This document shows, piece by piece, positions 42,953 through 51,910 of a DNA stretch of 64,000 nucleotides. This DNA is from CAZMFZ01 sp964565665 (GTDB lineage: Bacteria > Bacteroidota > Bacteroidia > Cytophagales > UBA9547), in assembly GCA_964565665.1 (NCBI GenBank), contig CAZMFZ010000002.1, forward strand, positions 3,993-67,992, given 5' to 3'. Under the pieces are notes generated by a model, which saw nothing but the letters and a program-made list of their open reading frames with translations, made no database searches and was not told the origin of the DNA. Numbering within the stretch: the first letter of the stretch is position 1; each line of letters starts with the position of its first letter. The position numbers were made by a program, and so were the translations under genes.

Positions 42953-44149
42953 ATGCTAACCAACAAAAAAATTCTTTTAGGCATCACTGGCAGCATTGCA
43001 GCTTATAAATCGGCCTTTTTGGTTCGGCTGCTTATAAAATCAGGTGCTGAAGTAAAGGTGATAATGACCGATGCTGCAAAAGAATTCATTACCCCGCTTA
43101 CGATTTCAACATTGGCGAAAACCCCAGTTTATTCTGATTTTTATGATGGAAAATCCGGCAAATGGACAAACCATGTGGAATTAGCTTTATGGGCAGATGT
43201 GTTCTTAATCGCCCCAGCTACAGCCAACGAGATAGCAAAAATGGCTAACGGACTTTGCGACAACTTGCTCACAGCCACGTATTTATCTGCTAAATGCCAG
43301 GCTATATTTGCCCCAGCCATGGATTTGGACATGTATATTCATGCTGCCACCCAAAATAATTTCAATAAATTATTGTCTTTTGGCAATCAAATTATTGATG
43401 CAGAATCGGGAGAATTAGCAAGTGGCCTTTCCGGACAAGGCAGAATGGCCGAACCTGAGCATATCATTAAATATTTGGATAATTTGCTCTCTCAAAAAAA
43501 AAGATTTTTAGGTAAAAGGATATTAATTACTGCCGGTCCTACACAAGAGGCTATAGATCCTGTGCGATATATAAGCAATCATTCTTCTGGGAAGATGGGC
43601 TACGCTTTGGCCGAGACTTTGGCTGAAGAAGGTGCCGAAGTATCTTTGATTTCAGGCCCAAGTCAACTAATTTCAACACATTTAAATATAAAGCTCATCA
43701 AAGTAAAATCAGCTTTAGAAATGCTTGAGCAATGCAAAAGCTTGTTTTTTTCTACGCAAATTGCAATATTTTCTGCCGCAGTAGCCGACTATCGAGCCAA
43801 AGAAATTGCCACTCAGAAAATAAAAAAGAAGGATGAAGCGTTTACTATTGATATGGTTAAAAATCCCGATATTGCTATAGAATTTGCAAAAGTAAAAAGT
43901 GAAGATCAAATTTCAATCGGCTTTGCATTAGAAACCAATAATGAAGAAGCCAACGCCTTGCAGAAATTAAAAAATAAAAGTTTTGATTTTGTGGTGCTGA
44001 ATTCTACCCAAACTGAAAATGCTACTTTCGGGTTTGACACCAACAAAATTACTATCTTAAAAAAGTCAGGGGAAAAGATTGATTTTGAGTTGAAAACTAA
44101 AAGTGAAGTGGCGAAGGATATAGTAAATGTGCTTTCGGATTTTATTTAG
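42953..44149 (+). CDS. coaBC: bifunctional phosphopantothenoylcysteine decarboxylase / phosphopantothenate-cysteine ligase
   Basis: 398 residues. The FMN decarboxylase domain (about 1-180) shows ILLGITGSIAAYKSAFLVRLL, NHVELALWADVFLIAPATANEIAKMANGLCDNLL and APAMDLDMY. The ligase domain (about 188-398) shows ITAGPTQEAIDPVRYISNHSSGKMGYALAE and AAVADYR. Together they make 4'-phosphopantetheine for coenzyme A. At the position of E. coli Dfp Cys158 this protein has Ser157 (ELASGLSGQGRMAEP); from memory this is common in Bacteroidota. It follows rpoZ and precedes a DUF4835 gene by 17 bases. Confidence 0.94.
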   Translation: MLTNKKILLGITGSIAAYKSAFLVRLLIKSGAEVKVIMTDAAKEFITPLTISTLAKTPVYSDFYDGKSGKWTNHVELALWADVFLIAPATANEIAKMANGLCDNLLTATYLSAKCQAIFAPAMDLDMYIHAATQNNFNKLLSFGNQIIDAESGELASGLSGQGRMAEPEHIIKYLDNLLSQKKRFLGKRILITAGPTQEAIDPVRYISNHSSGKMGYALAETLAEEGAEVSLISGPSQLISTHLNIKLIKVKSALEMLEQCKSLFFSTQIAIFSAAVADYRAKEIATQKIKKKDEAFTIDMVKNPDIAIEFAKVKSEDQISIGFALETNNEEANALQKLKNKSFDFVVLNSTQTENATFGFDTNKITILKKSGEKIDFELKTKSEVAKDIVNVLSDFI

Positions 44150-44166
44150 CATTACCAATTACATAT

Positions 44167-45084
44167 ATGTCATTACTGAGAATTAAATTGAAATTCATAT
44201 TTTTATTTTTATACACTTTGTCCATAAGTGGCAATGCACAGGAAATTATTGCCATTGTGAAAGTAGATGCCGAATTGGTGGAAACCCAAGAAAAAGGGAT
44301 TTTTAAAGATATGGAAAATAATATAACCCAATTTATAAACCAACGCAGGTGGACTCAAGACAAATACAATCCTTCTGAAAAAGTTAAGATGAACTTTACA
44401 ATTAAGCTGGAGAAAAGGTCGGATTTTAATACAGGGAAATACCAAGGTTCGGCACAAATTCAGTTTTCTCGACCTATTTACGGCTCGGGCTACGAATGTA
44501 TGACACTCAATATTTTTGATAAAGATTTCGACTTCGATTTTCCTCAAGGTCAAACAATTGAGTTCAACGACAATGCTTACTTAGCCAATATCTCTTCTCT
44601 CATCGCATTTTATGTATATTTAGGCTTGGGAATGGATTACGATTCCTTTTCTCTGAAAGGCGGAAATGTATTTTATGAAAAAGCTAATTTGGTAGCCACA
44701 AATGCCCAAAACGCACCTTACGATGGCTGGAGGCAATTTGGATCTAACCAAAACAGCCGCTATTGGATGATTGAAAATTTCATGAGTCCTACGTTTCAAG
44801 CATTTAGAGAAGCCACCTACACATATTACAGAAAAGGCATGGATGTGATGAATTCAAATCCTGAAGAGGCAAGGGGCAAAATTATCCAGTCGCTTGAGGC
44901 GGTGAAATCTGTGTGGGATGCCAAGCCTACGGCTACTTTATTAAAAACTTATTTTAATAGCAAAGGCGATGAATACGTAAAAATATTTTCAGAATCTTCC
45001 TCATCTGAGAAAACCAAGGTAGTTGAGCTACTGAAAGTGATGGATCCTACAGCCACAGATAGTTATGAAAAAATACTTAAATAA
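44167..45084 (+). CDS. exported DUF4835 family protein
   Basis: 305 residues with a signal peptide (LKFIFLFLYTLSISGNAQ). The mature protein has the pattern of the Bacteroidota DUF4835 family: VKVDAELVETQEKGIFKDMENNI, TQFINQRRWTQDKY, the VYLGLGMDYDSFSLKGG motif and GWRQFGSNQNSRYWMIENF. These proteins regularly sit behind coaBC and before recN in this phylum, with unknown role, probably periplasmic or outer-membrane associated. Here recN does not follow; glnN does. The 17-base gap to coaBC indicates one operon. Confidence 0.9.
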   Translation: MSLLRIKLKFIFLFLYTLSISGNAQEIIAIVKVDAELVETQEKGIFKDMENNITQFINQRRWTQDKYNPSEKVKMNFTIKLEKRSDFNTGKYQGSAQIQFSRPIYGSGYECMTLNIFDKDFDFDFPQGQTIEFNDNAYLANISSLIAFYVYLGLGMDYDSFSLKGGNVFYEKANLVATNAQNAPYDGWRQFGSNQNSRYWMIENFMSPTFQAFREATYTYYRKGMDVMNSNPEEARGKIIQSLEAVKSVWDAKPTATLLKTYFNSKGDEYVKIFSESSSSEKTKVVELLKVMDPTATDSYEKILK

Positions 45085-45245
45085 GTAGATTTATTTTGAG
45101 TAATTATTTATTTGCCCTTTTATTCAAACCCAAGTAGTTTTTTAAAAATAATTTCGTTTTTAATCTTTTCCCTAATTATTTTCACTCTTTTTGTGTTTTT
45201 TTCATTAAAAATTGAGGGTAAAACATTTTTTTTACTCTTTTTTTA

Positions 45246-45253
45246 TATATTTG
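45246..45253 (+). promoter_or_regulatory. -7 element for glnN
   Basis: TATATTTG matches TAnnTTTG exactly and would start a leader of about 35 bases. The upstream 150 bases are strikingly T-rich on the plus strand, and no TTTG at -33 is visible. A nitrogen-responsive control site cannot be identified. Confidence 0.5.
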
Positions 45254-45293
45254 ACACACTTATTTAACCAAGTAAACCAAAAAAGAGAAAATT

Positions 45294-47489
45294 ATGTCAA
45301 ATCTACGATTTAAAGCACTTGAGTTTGTACAGTCTAGAACTCCCTTAGCAATAACCCCACCAACTGGAAGCGTTTCTGAATATTATGGTATCAATACTTT
45401 TGGTACTGAAAATATGAAGGCAACTTTGCCAAGAGAAACTTATAAGAAATTAGTTGCCTGTATAGATAAAGGAGAAAAAATGGATGCGTCTTTGGCCGAT
45501 ACTATAGCCGCATCAATGAAACTTTGGGCCATTTCAAAAGGCGTGACTCATTACACACACTGGTTTCAACCTCTTACTGGTACTACAGCTGAAAAACACG
45601 ATGCGTTTTTCGAGCCTACCTCCGATGGTCGTGCCATTGAAGCTTTCCGTGGTTCGGCATTGATTCAGCAAGAGCCAGATGCCTCTTCTTTTCCAAATGG
45701 CGGTATTCGTGCTACTTTCGAAGCCCGTGGCTATACTGCTTGGGATCCTACTTCTCCTGCATTTATTATGGATTTGGGTGTGGGTAAAACACTTTGCATA
45801 CCCACTATTTTTGTGTCATACACCGGGGAAGCTTTAGATTATAAAGCACCATTGTTAAAATCCATTGATGCTCTTGATAAAGCTGCTACGGCTGTAATGC
45901 AAGAGTATTTTGATAGCGATGTGACCAAAGTTTTTTGTAATCTAGGTCCAGAACAAGAATACTTTTTGATTGATAAATCACTTTTCTTAGCACGCCCCGA
46001 TTTGATAATGACTGGTCGCACTTTGGTAGGGCAAAATTCTGCCAGAAACCAACAGTTGGAAGACCATTATTTTGGTTCTATTCCTCCAAGAGTATTGGCT
46101 TTTATGGCCGATTCTGAATATGAATTGTTGAAATTGGGAATACCTGTAAAAACACGTCACAACGAAGTAGCTCCTTCTCAATTTGAAGTAGCACCTTTGT
46201 ATGAAGAAATCAACTTGGCAGTAGATCACAATGCCTTAATGATGGATGTGATGGATAAAGTAGCAGAAAAGCACAATTTGAAAATACTATTCCATGAAAA
46301 ACCATTTGCAGGTGTAAACGGCAGCGGAAAGCACAACAACTGGTCGATGGGAACCAACACGGGAAGAAACCTTTTAGGACCAAGTTCTAAACCGAAAGAC
46401 AATTTAATATTTTTGACATTTTGTGTGAATGTGGTGAAAGCCGTTCACGACCATGCCGATTTGATGCGTGCAGCCATTGCTACCGTAGGAAATGAACATC
46501 GTCTAGGTGCAAATGAAGCTCCTCCTGCCATTTTCTCTGTATTCTTAGGTTCTACTATTTCAGGAATTTTTGATGAACTTGAAAACAACGGCAAAGTAAG
46601 GGTAGATAAAGGTGAAAATATGTATATGAAGCTTGGTATCAGCAAGATACCTTCAATCATTTTAGATAATACCGATCGTAATCGTACTTCTCCCTTTGCC
46701 TTCACAGGAAATAAATTTGAATTCCGTGCTGTGGGTTCTTCTGCAAACAATGCACATGGAATGACAGTGTTGAATACTGTAGTAGCAGATCAGTTATTGA
46801 AATTTACTGCTGATGTAGAAAAAGAATTGAAAAAAGAACCTAAGAAGGAATTGGCTGTCGTAAATGTACTTCGCGAATACATAAAAGCATCAAAGAAAAT
46901 TCGTTTTGAAGGCAATGGCTATTCTGATGAATGGGTGAAAGAAGCAGAAAAACGCGGTTTGAAAAACATAAAAACCGCTCCCGAAGCATTAGATACTTTC
47001 CTAGATCCTAAAGAAGTAAAAATGTTTGTAGACCATGGCGTTTTCAGCGAGAGAGAGCTTCATGCTCGTCATGAAATAATGCTTGAAACGTATGTAAAAC
47101 GCATTCAAATTGAATCTCGTTGCTTATATGATTTGGCAATGAATCAAATTATTCCTGCCGCATTGAAATACCAATCTACGTTGATTGAAAATGTAAAAGG
47201 TCAAAAAGAGATAGGAATCGACCCCAAATATTCTGCCGAAACACTAGATATTATCAAATCCATATCTGAGCATGTGCACGTAGTGATTGAAAAATCGGAA
47301 GCTATGCTTGAAGAAAGGAAGAAGGCTAATGATATTGAAGATGCGAGAGATAAATCATTGGCTTATTGCCATGCCATTAAAGGACAATATTTCGATGTAA
47401 TCCGGTACCACGTAGATAAATTAGAATTCTTAATTGGTGATGAATATTGGCCATTGCCGAAATACAGGGAATTGTTATTTATCAAGTAG
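45294..47489 (+). CDS. glnN: glutamine synthetase type III
   Basis: 731 residues, the length of the GSIII class, distinct from the about 470-residue GSI. It makes glutamine from glutamate, ammonia and ATP. The diagnostic GSIII segments are present: WAISKGVTHYTHWFQPLTGTTAEKHD, FSGSxLIQQEPDASSFPNGGIR-like sequence and GPEQEYFLID. ARHNEVAPSQFE-type sequence, KPFAGVNGSGKHNNWS and NRTSPFAFTGNKFEFRAVGSS follow. It is monocistronic, with its own promoter element and a strong terminator, and is probably the main ammonia-assimilating enzyme. Confidence 0.96.
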   Translation: MSNLRFKALEFVQSRTPLAITPPTGSVSEYYGINTFGTENMKATLPRETYKKLVACIDKGEKMDASLADTIAASMKLWAISKGVTHYTHWFQPLTGTTAEKHDAFFEPTSDGRAIEAFRGSALIQQEPDASSFPNGGIRATFEARGYTAWDPTSPAFIMDLGVGKTLCIPTIFVSYTGEALDYKAPLLKSIDALDKAATAVMQEYFDSDVTKVFCNLGPEQEYFLIDKSLFLARPDLIMTGRTLVGQNSARNQQLEDHYFGSIPPRVLAFMADSEYELLKLGIPVKTRHNEVAPSQFEVAPLYEEINLAVDHNALMMDVMDKVAEKHNLKILFHEKPFAGVNGSGKHNNWSMGTNTGRNLLGPSSKPKDNLIFLTFCVNVVKAVHDHADLMRAAIATVGNEHRLGANEAPPAIFSVFLGSTISGIFDELENNGKVRVDKGENMYMKLGISKIPSIILDNTDRNRTSPFAFTGNKFEFRAVGSSANNAHGMTVLNTVVADQLLKFTADVEKELKKEPKKELAVVNVLREYIKASKKIRFEGNGYSDEWVKEAEKRGLKNIKTAPEALDTFLDPKEVKMFVDHGVFSERELHARHEIMLETYVKRIQIESRCLYDLAMNQIIPAALKYQSTLIENVKGQKEIGIDPKYSAETLDIIKSISEHVHVVIEKSEAMLEERKKANDIEDARDKSLAYCHAIKGQYFDVIRYHVDKLEFLIGDEYWPLPKYRELLFIK

Positions 47490-47508
47490 CATTCAATTTC
47501 TTGATGAA

Positions 47509-47544
47509 AAATCCCTCAACTATTAGATTGAGGGATTTTTTTTT
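47509..47544 (+). terminator. intrinsic terminator after glnN
   Basis: AAATCCCTCAA (47509-47519) pairs with TTGAGGGATTT (47528-47538), 8-nt loop, then a continuous T-run to 47544. It begins 19 bases after the glnN stop and is a textbook rho-independent terminator. Confidence 0.9.
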
Positions 47545-47566
47545 GTATTATTAATAAATTAGAAGC

Positions 47567-47902
47567 TCAAATCACTTTACATTTATAGCCCATTACATCT
47601 AGCAATAATTTTATTTTAACTCTCAAATCGCCTTGCATCACCATTTCTCTCTCTTTTACGGAGCCACCTACACTACACTTAGTTTTAATAATTTTGGCAA
47701 GCAGTTCTATAGCAACTGTTTTACCTTCGAAACCAGAAATGACCGTTACTTTTTTTCCTGCTCTAGCTTTTTTATCTAGTCCAATTTTTAAGTTTTGCTT
47801 TGCCGGTTCCAAAGTTTCTTGTTCTTCGTTTTGTGAAATATTATACTCAAAATCTTTATTTGTTGAATACACTACACCCTCTCTATATTGATTTTTAGCC
47901 AT
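47567..47902 (-). CDS. SUI1/eIF1-like translation factor (YciH family)
   Basis: 111 residues. The C-terminal SUI1 domain (about 30-111) shows RAGKKVTVISGFEGKTVAIELLAKIIKTKCSVGGSVKE followed by MVMQGDLRVKIKLLLDVMGYKCKVI. The GxGGSVK-type loop and the hydrophobic end are typical of bacterial YciH proteins, which bind the small ribosomal subunit and may improve start-codon fidelity. It lies 20 bases downstream of the TPR gene start region on the minus strand... its own ATG is at 47902, and the upstream TPR gene ends at 47923, so co-transcription with that gene is likely. Confidence 0.9.
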   Translation of the reverse strand: MAKNQYREGVVYSTNKDFEYNISQNEEQETLEPAKQNLKIGLDKKARAGKKVTVISGFEGKTVAIELLAKIIKTKCSVGGSVKEREMVMQGDLRVKIKLLLDVMGYKCKVI

Positions 47903-47922
47903 AACTTGGAGTTTATTCTGCT

Positions 47923-48774
47923 CTATTTTACAGCTGATTTTTTTCTAATTGTTTCCAGCTTATTTTTTGCATCTTCATCCGATGGAAATTTCTTGATGTA
48001 TTTCTGTAAATCCTTCATTGCATCTTTAAAATTATTCAAATTAGATAAAGCTATACCACGGTAATAATAAGCTATTGTGAATGTAGAGTCAATTTTCAGG
48101 CATTTATTAAAATCAAAGTATGCACCCTTATTGTCAAGGCTTATTTCTTTTAGTAGGCCTCTATTTAAAAATGCCATTACATCGGTGGATTCGACCGCTA
48201 TTGCTTTGTTATACTCATTTAAGGCCTCTTTATAATCGCTTATATTATTTTTCACCTTGCCTTTATTGAAAGCCGTTGCGTTAAAAGCTGGATGTGTTTG
48301 AAGTGCTTTGTCATAATATTTTTTAGCTTCGTCAAAAAACCTTAATTCCTGATTGATATAGCCCAAAGTTTGATAGGCTTCAAAATGCTGCGGATCGTAC
48401 AAAATGGCTTTTTCCAGATGTTGGATAGCAGAAGTCAATCGGTTTAACTTCCATTCGGTTCTACCACGATAATATTCATATTCAGCGTCAGCAGGATTCA
48501 TATTTTGAACTATGGCAAAGCAATCAAGGGCATCGTTGTAAAGCCCGAGCTCAATTTTTGATTTGCCTTTCATGTAAATCGCTTTTTCCCAATTGGGCTT
48601 GAGTTCTAATGCTTTATTGAAATTATCGGCTGCTAGTTCAAATTTTTGAGCTTCATAGGCTGTGTTGCCTTTGTCAAAAAAATCTGAGGCTGACTGTGCC
48701 CAAAGTAGCGGTGAAAAAAAGCTTAGAAGGAATAATAGTAACAGACCTGATTTGGATGGATTATTGGTCGTCAA
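47923..48774 (-). CDS. exported tetratricopeptide-repeat protein
   Basis: 283 residues with a signal peptide (LLLLFLLSFFSPLLWAQ) and about seven TPR units covering most of the chain (for example FDKGNTAYEAQKFELAADNFNKALELKP and HLEKAILYDPQHFEAYQTLGYI). It ends shortly after the repeats (KNKLETIRKKSAVK). It is clearly a paralogue of the next gene upstream (48921-50117), with the same signal-TPR layout but without the TonB-like C-terminus. TPRs bind protein partners; the partner is unknown, probably in the periplasm. Confidence 0.88.
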   Translation of the reverse strand: MTTNNPSKSGLLLLFLLSFFSPLLWAQSASDFFDKGNTAYEAQKFELAADNFNKALELKPNWEKAIYMKGKSKIELGLYNDALDCFAIVQNMNPADAEYEYYRGRTEWKLNRLTSAIQHLEKAILYDPQHFEAYQTLGYINQELRFFDEAKKYYDKALQTHPAFNATAFNKGKVKNNISDYKEALNEYNKAIAVESTDVMAFLNRGLLKEISLDNKGAYFDFNKCLKIDSTFTIAYYYRGIALSNLNNFKDAMKDLQKYIKKFPSDEDAKNKLETIRKKSAVK

Positions 48775-48920
48775 AATAGAATCGTATATAATTTATCTAC
48801 AAATATATACGATATTTCTGGAAGGCTTAACCCAAAACCAAAATTACAGCATTTCAACAGCTACTAAAATGCCCTAAAATAGTAGTTAAGTAAGTAGAGT
48901 ATGTGCATAATAGATAAATA

Positions 48921-50117
48921 TCATTCAGCTAAAGCAAACTTAACTGGCAGAACATATCTGACAGATACATTTTTGCCATTCTGCTTTCCTGGTTTCCATT
49001 TGGGCATTAGTGATATAACCCTAAGGGCTTCCAGCTCGCAGCCTCCGCCCACGCCTTTCAATATTTCCATGTCTTTAATTTTCCCTTCAGCATCAACAGT
49101 AAAAGAAATCATAACCCTGCCTTGTAAACGAAGCTGCATGGCTTGGCGTGGATATTGTATGTTTTCGACTATAAACTTTTGCAGACTTGGCATCCCGCCT
49201 GTAAATTCAGGCATTTCTTCGGCTATTAAAAGCACTTCGTCAGTGGCGTTGTTATCCATCACTTTAATATTTGAAGCCTCCTCTACCGATTTTAGAAAAG
49301 CGGCTGCCACTTTATCGTTAGGAAATTTTCGGGTATACTTATGCAAATCTTCTAAAGCATCTTTAAATTTCTTGATATTAAATTCAACATATCCCTTGTA
49401 ATAATAAGTGACAGCCAATTCGGGATCTATTTCTACTACTGCGTTAAAATCAAGATATGCACCCCAGTTGTCTCTACCAATCGCTTTTAAAAGTCCCAAA
49501 TAGAATTTCGAAATGGCACTGTTGGGCTCTTTTTTAGTATCTCTATTCGATGCCCTTATTGCCACTTTATATGCTTCTAAATAATCTTCTACTTTCGATT
49601 TGGTGAAAGCATTGGTAGTAAAATCAGGCTTTATTTCAATAGCTTTATCGAAATATGATTTGGCTTTGTCAACAATATTCAATTCATAATAAATGCAGCC
49701 TAAAAGTTTGTAAGCCAAGAAATTATCTGGATTATACAATAAAGATTTTTCAACACTTTGAATGGCAACTTGCATCCTTTTCAACTTCCATTCACACATA
49801 CCTTTGTAGTAGTAATACTCAGGTTCCTGTGGGTCTATGTTTGATGCACTGGTAAAGCTATCTAAGGCATCGTTATATAAGTCGAGTTCTATTTTACATT
49901 TGCCCTTAAAAAAATACGCTTCATCGTTGCTTGGCTTTTCTTTCAACACATATTCCAAATGTTTCGAAGCTTTATCGAAGGCATTGTTGGCATAAGCTTT
50001 TCTTGCCATATCCAGCTGATCGCCAGACTCTTGAGCTGATAAATTTAATGTTAGATTAAGTACTAAAATACAAATTAAAAAATGCTTAATATTCAATAAA
50101 GTAAACGATTTAATCAT
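48921..50117 (-). CDS. exported TPR protein with TonB C-terminal domain
   Basis: 398 residues. A signal sequence (IKHFLICILVLNLTLNLSAQ) is followed by about seven TPR units (about 35-275). A TonB C-terminal domain closes the protein (about 305-398: MPEFTGGMPSLQKFIVENIQYPRQAMQLRLQGRVMISF..., KGVGGGCELEALRVISLMPKWKPGKQNG). Classical TonB is anchored in the inner membrane and linked to ExbBD. Here the only hydrophobic segment is a cleavable-looking signal, so the TonB domain may be soluble in the periplasm. Its tandem neighbour 47923-48774 is a paralogue without this domain. It is divergent from ctaB. Confidence 0.87.
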   Translation of the reverse strand: MIKSFTLLNIKHFLICILVLNLTLNLSAQESGDQLDMARKAYANNAFDKASKHLEYVLKEKPSNDEAYFFKGKCKIELDLYNDALDSFTSASNIDPQEPEYYYYKGMCEWKLKRMQVAIQSVEKSLLYNPDNFLAYKLLGCIYYELNIVDKAKSYFDKAIEIKPDFTTNAFTKSKVEDYLEAYKVAIRASNRDTKKEPNSAISKFYLGLLKAIGRDNWGAYLDFNAVVEIDPELAVTYYYKGYVEFNIKKFKDALEDLHKYTRKFPNDKVAAAFLKSVEEASNIKVMDNNATDEVLLIAEEMPEFTGGMPSLQKFIVENIQYPRQAMQLRLQGRVMISFTVDAEGKIKDMEILKGVGGGCELEALRVISLMPKWKPGKQNGKNVSVRYVLPVKFALAE

Positions 50118-50247
50118 TATTTATATAATTAATATAAACTATCCCTGATTACGTACAAAAACTTGGAATGTTCTATCTCATGCAATCCATTTGGCGGCAA
50201 TAGCAAAAAGTGTAATATTAATTCGACTGCAAAATTAATTAAATATT

Positions 50248-50255
50248 TAACTTTG
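50248..50255 (+). promoter_or_regulatory. -7 element giving a nearly leaderless ctaB transcript
   Basis: TAACTTTG matches TAnnTTTG exactly and ends only 4 bases before the ctaB ATG at 50260. With initiation 4-7 bases after the box, the transcript would begin at or next to the start codon. Confidence 0.5.
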
Positions 50256-50259
50256 CACA

Positions 50260-51168
50260 ATGAAGAACGAATTGCACGGCTCTACAACCATCTCACTCAG
50301 CATAACTGACAAAATAAAAGCCTTCTCAGAAATGCTAAAAATCAGGCTTTCTTTACTGGTAGTTTTTTCTGCAGGTTTTGGCTTTATTCTATCTTCTTCA
50401 GGCTCAATCACTTCTATAGATTTGAGTAAATTAACTTATTTATTAATTGGTGGTTTTTGCTTAACGGGAGCTGCCAATATTCTAAACCAAGTTTTTGAAA
50501 AAGATTTAGATATTTTAATGAACAGGACCAAAAATCGTCCGCTCCCAAGTGAGAGGCTTTCAATAACAGAGGCACTTTCATTCAGCCTTATTTTAGCTAC
50601 TATTGGTTTTCTAGTACTTATTTCATGGGTAAATGTGTTTTCTGCGTTTCTCACTCTGGTTTCTTTGATTTTGTATGCGTTTTTTTACACACCAATGAAA
50701 CGTGTTTCTCCTTTTGCAGTGTTGGTAGGAGCATTTCCAGGAGCTATGCCACCATTGATTGGCTGGGTAGCAGGCACTAATGCCATAAGTATTGAAGCCT
50801 TAACCATATTTGGATTGCAGTTTATTTGGCAGTTTCCGCACTTTTGGGCTATTGCTTGGGTGCTTGATGAAGATTATAAAAGAGCAGGGTTTAGGCTTTT
50901 GCCTTCTTCCGGGGGAAGAAATATGAATACGGCATTTCAAATAATGATTTATACCCTTTTTTTAATTCCGCTTGGATTGCTCCCTACAAAATTTGGCATT
51001 GTAGGCATAAATTCAGCCATTGTCACTACAATATGTGGTGTACTTTTTTTGGCTCAAACTTTTTACCTGATGAAAGTAGGAACGGATAAGGCTGCACGCT
51101 CCATCATGTTTGGCTCATTTATTTATTTGCCTATAGTGCAAATAACATTTATGCTCGACAAATTGTAG
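50260..51168 (+). CDS. ctaB: protoheme IX farnesyltransferase (haem O synthase)
   Basis: 302 residues with about nine membrane helices, of the UbiA prenyltransferase superfamily. Both Asp-rich regions are visible: NQVFEKDLDILMNRTKNRPLPS (about 76-97) and the later DEDYKRAGFRLLP. YAFFYTPMKRVSPFAVLVGAFPGAMPP is the family signature. It attaches a farnesyl group to haem b to make haem O for the terminal oxidase. It opens the cytochrome oxidase cluster that runs to 54617. The oxidase subunit I and II genes are not in this window. Confidence 0.95.
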   Translation: MKNELHGSTTISLSITDKIKAFSEMLKIRLSLLVVFSAGFGFILSSSGSITSIDLSKLTYLLIGGFCLTGAANILNQVFEKDLDILMNRTKNRPLPSERLSITEALSFSLILATIGFLVLISWVNVFSAFLTLVSLILYAFFYTPMKRVSPFAVLVGAFPGAMPPLIGWVAGTNAISIEALTIFGLQFIWQFPHFWAIAWVLDEDYKRAGFRLLPSSGGRNMNTAFQIMIYTLFLIPLGLLPTKFGIVGINSAIVTTICGVLFLAQTFYLMKVGTDKAARSIMFGSFIYLPIVQITFMLDKL

Positions 51169-51221
51169 TTTCGGCAATTTGGAACCAATTTTTCAATATA
51201 ATTTATACAACCATTCTAATA

Positions 51222-51806
51222 ATGATACAACACAATACTAAAGTAGCAAGCAGTCCCTATTTGCCTTTAGGAATGAACCCTTTAAAATTTGCTCTTTGGC
51301 TATTTATAGTAAGCTTCGTAATGATATTTGCCTCGATGACAAGTGCTTATATCGTTCGTAGATCAGAAGGTAATTGGCTAGAATTTGAGTTGCCCTCATT
51401 ATTTACTATCAATACCATTATACTATTGATAAGCAGTGTTTCTATGCACATGGCTCTTGTGTCGGCTAAGAAAGACAATTTTATCTACACAAAAATATAT
51501 CTTTTCATCACTTTAGCATTGGGCTTGGCATTTTTGGCAGGGCAGTATTTCGCGTGGGGTCAGTTGGTTGATGTAAAAGTTTTTTTGGTGGGTAATCCTG
51601 CAGGTTCATTTGTGTATATAATAAGTGGGTTGCACGGGGCTCATATTGTGGGTGGAATAGTATTTTTATTAATTGTTACCTATTTGGTATTTAAGCAAAA
51701 AAATCATTCTAAAAATATGCTTTGGATGGAAATGTGTACAACTTTCTGGCATTTCTTAGATGGACTTTGGCTTTATCTTTTTTTCTTTTTAATATTGAAC
51801 CGTTAA
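51222..51806 (+). CDS. cytochrome c oxidase subunit III (first, short copy)
   Basis: 194 residues with about five membrane helices. Core features of haem-copper oxidase subunit III are KFALWLFIVSFVMIFASMTSAYIVRR, GSFVYIISGLHGAHIVGGI and TTFWHFLDGLWLYLFFFL; the HGxHxxxG and WHFxDxxW motifs are complete. The family in this phylum typically has two consecutive subunit III genes, one five-helix and one seven-helix. This is the five-helix form, perhaps acting in assembly or replacing part of the larger one. Confidence 0.92.
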   Translation: MIQHNTKVASSPYLPLGMNPLKFALWLFIVSFVMIFASMTSAYIVRRSEGNWLEFELPSLFTINTIILLISSVSMHMALVSAKKDNFIYTKIYLFITLALGLAFLAGQYFAWGQLVDVKVFLVGNPAGSFVYIISGLHGAHIVGGIVFLLIVTYLVFKQKNHSKNMLWMEMCTTFWHFLDGLWLYLFFFLILNR

Positions 51807-51910
51807 TTGATTTCAAGTAAAATAGATAAGTTTTTTGGAAGATAATTTCTCTTTACCAAGTCAATTTCAATTTACATTCTCATTGTAACTCAATAATTAT
51901 CAATTAAATA

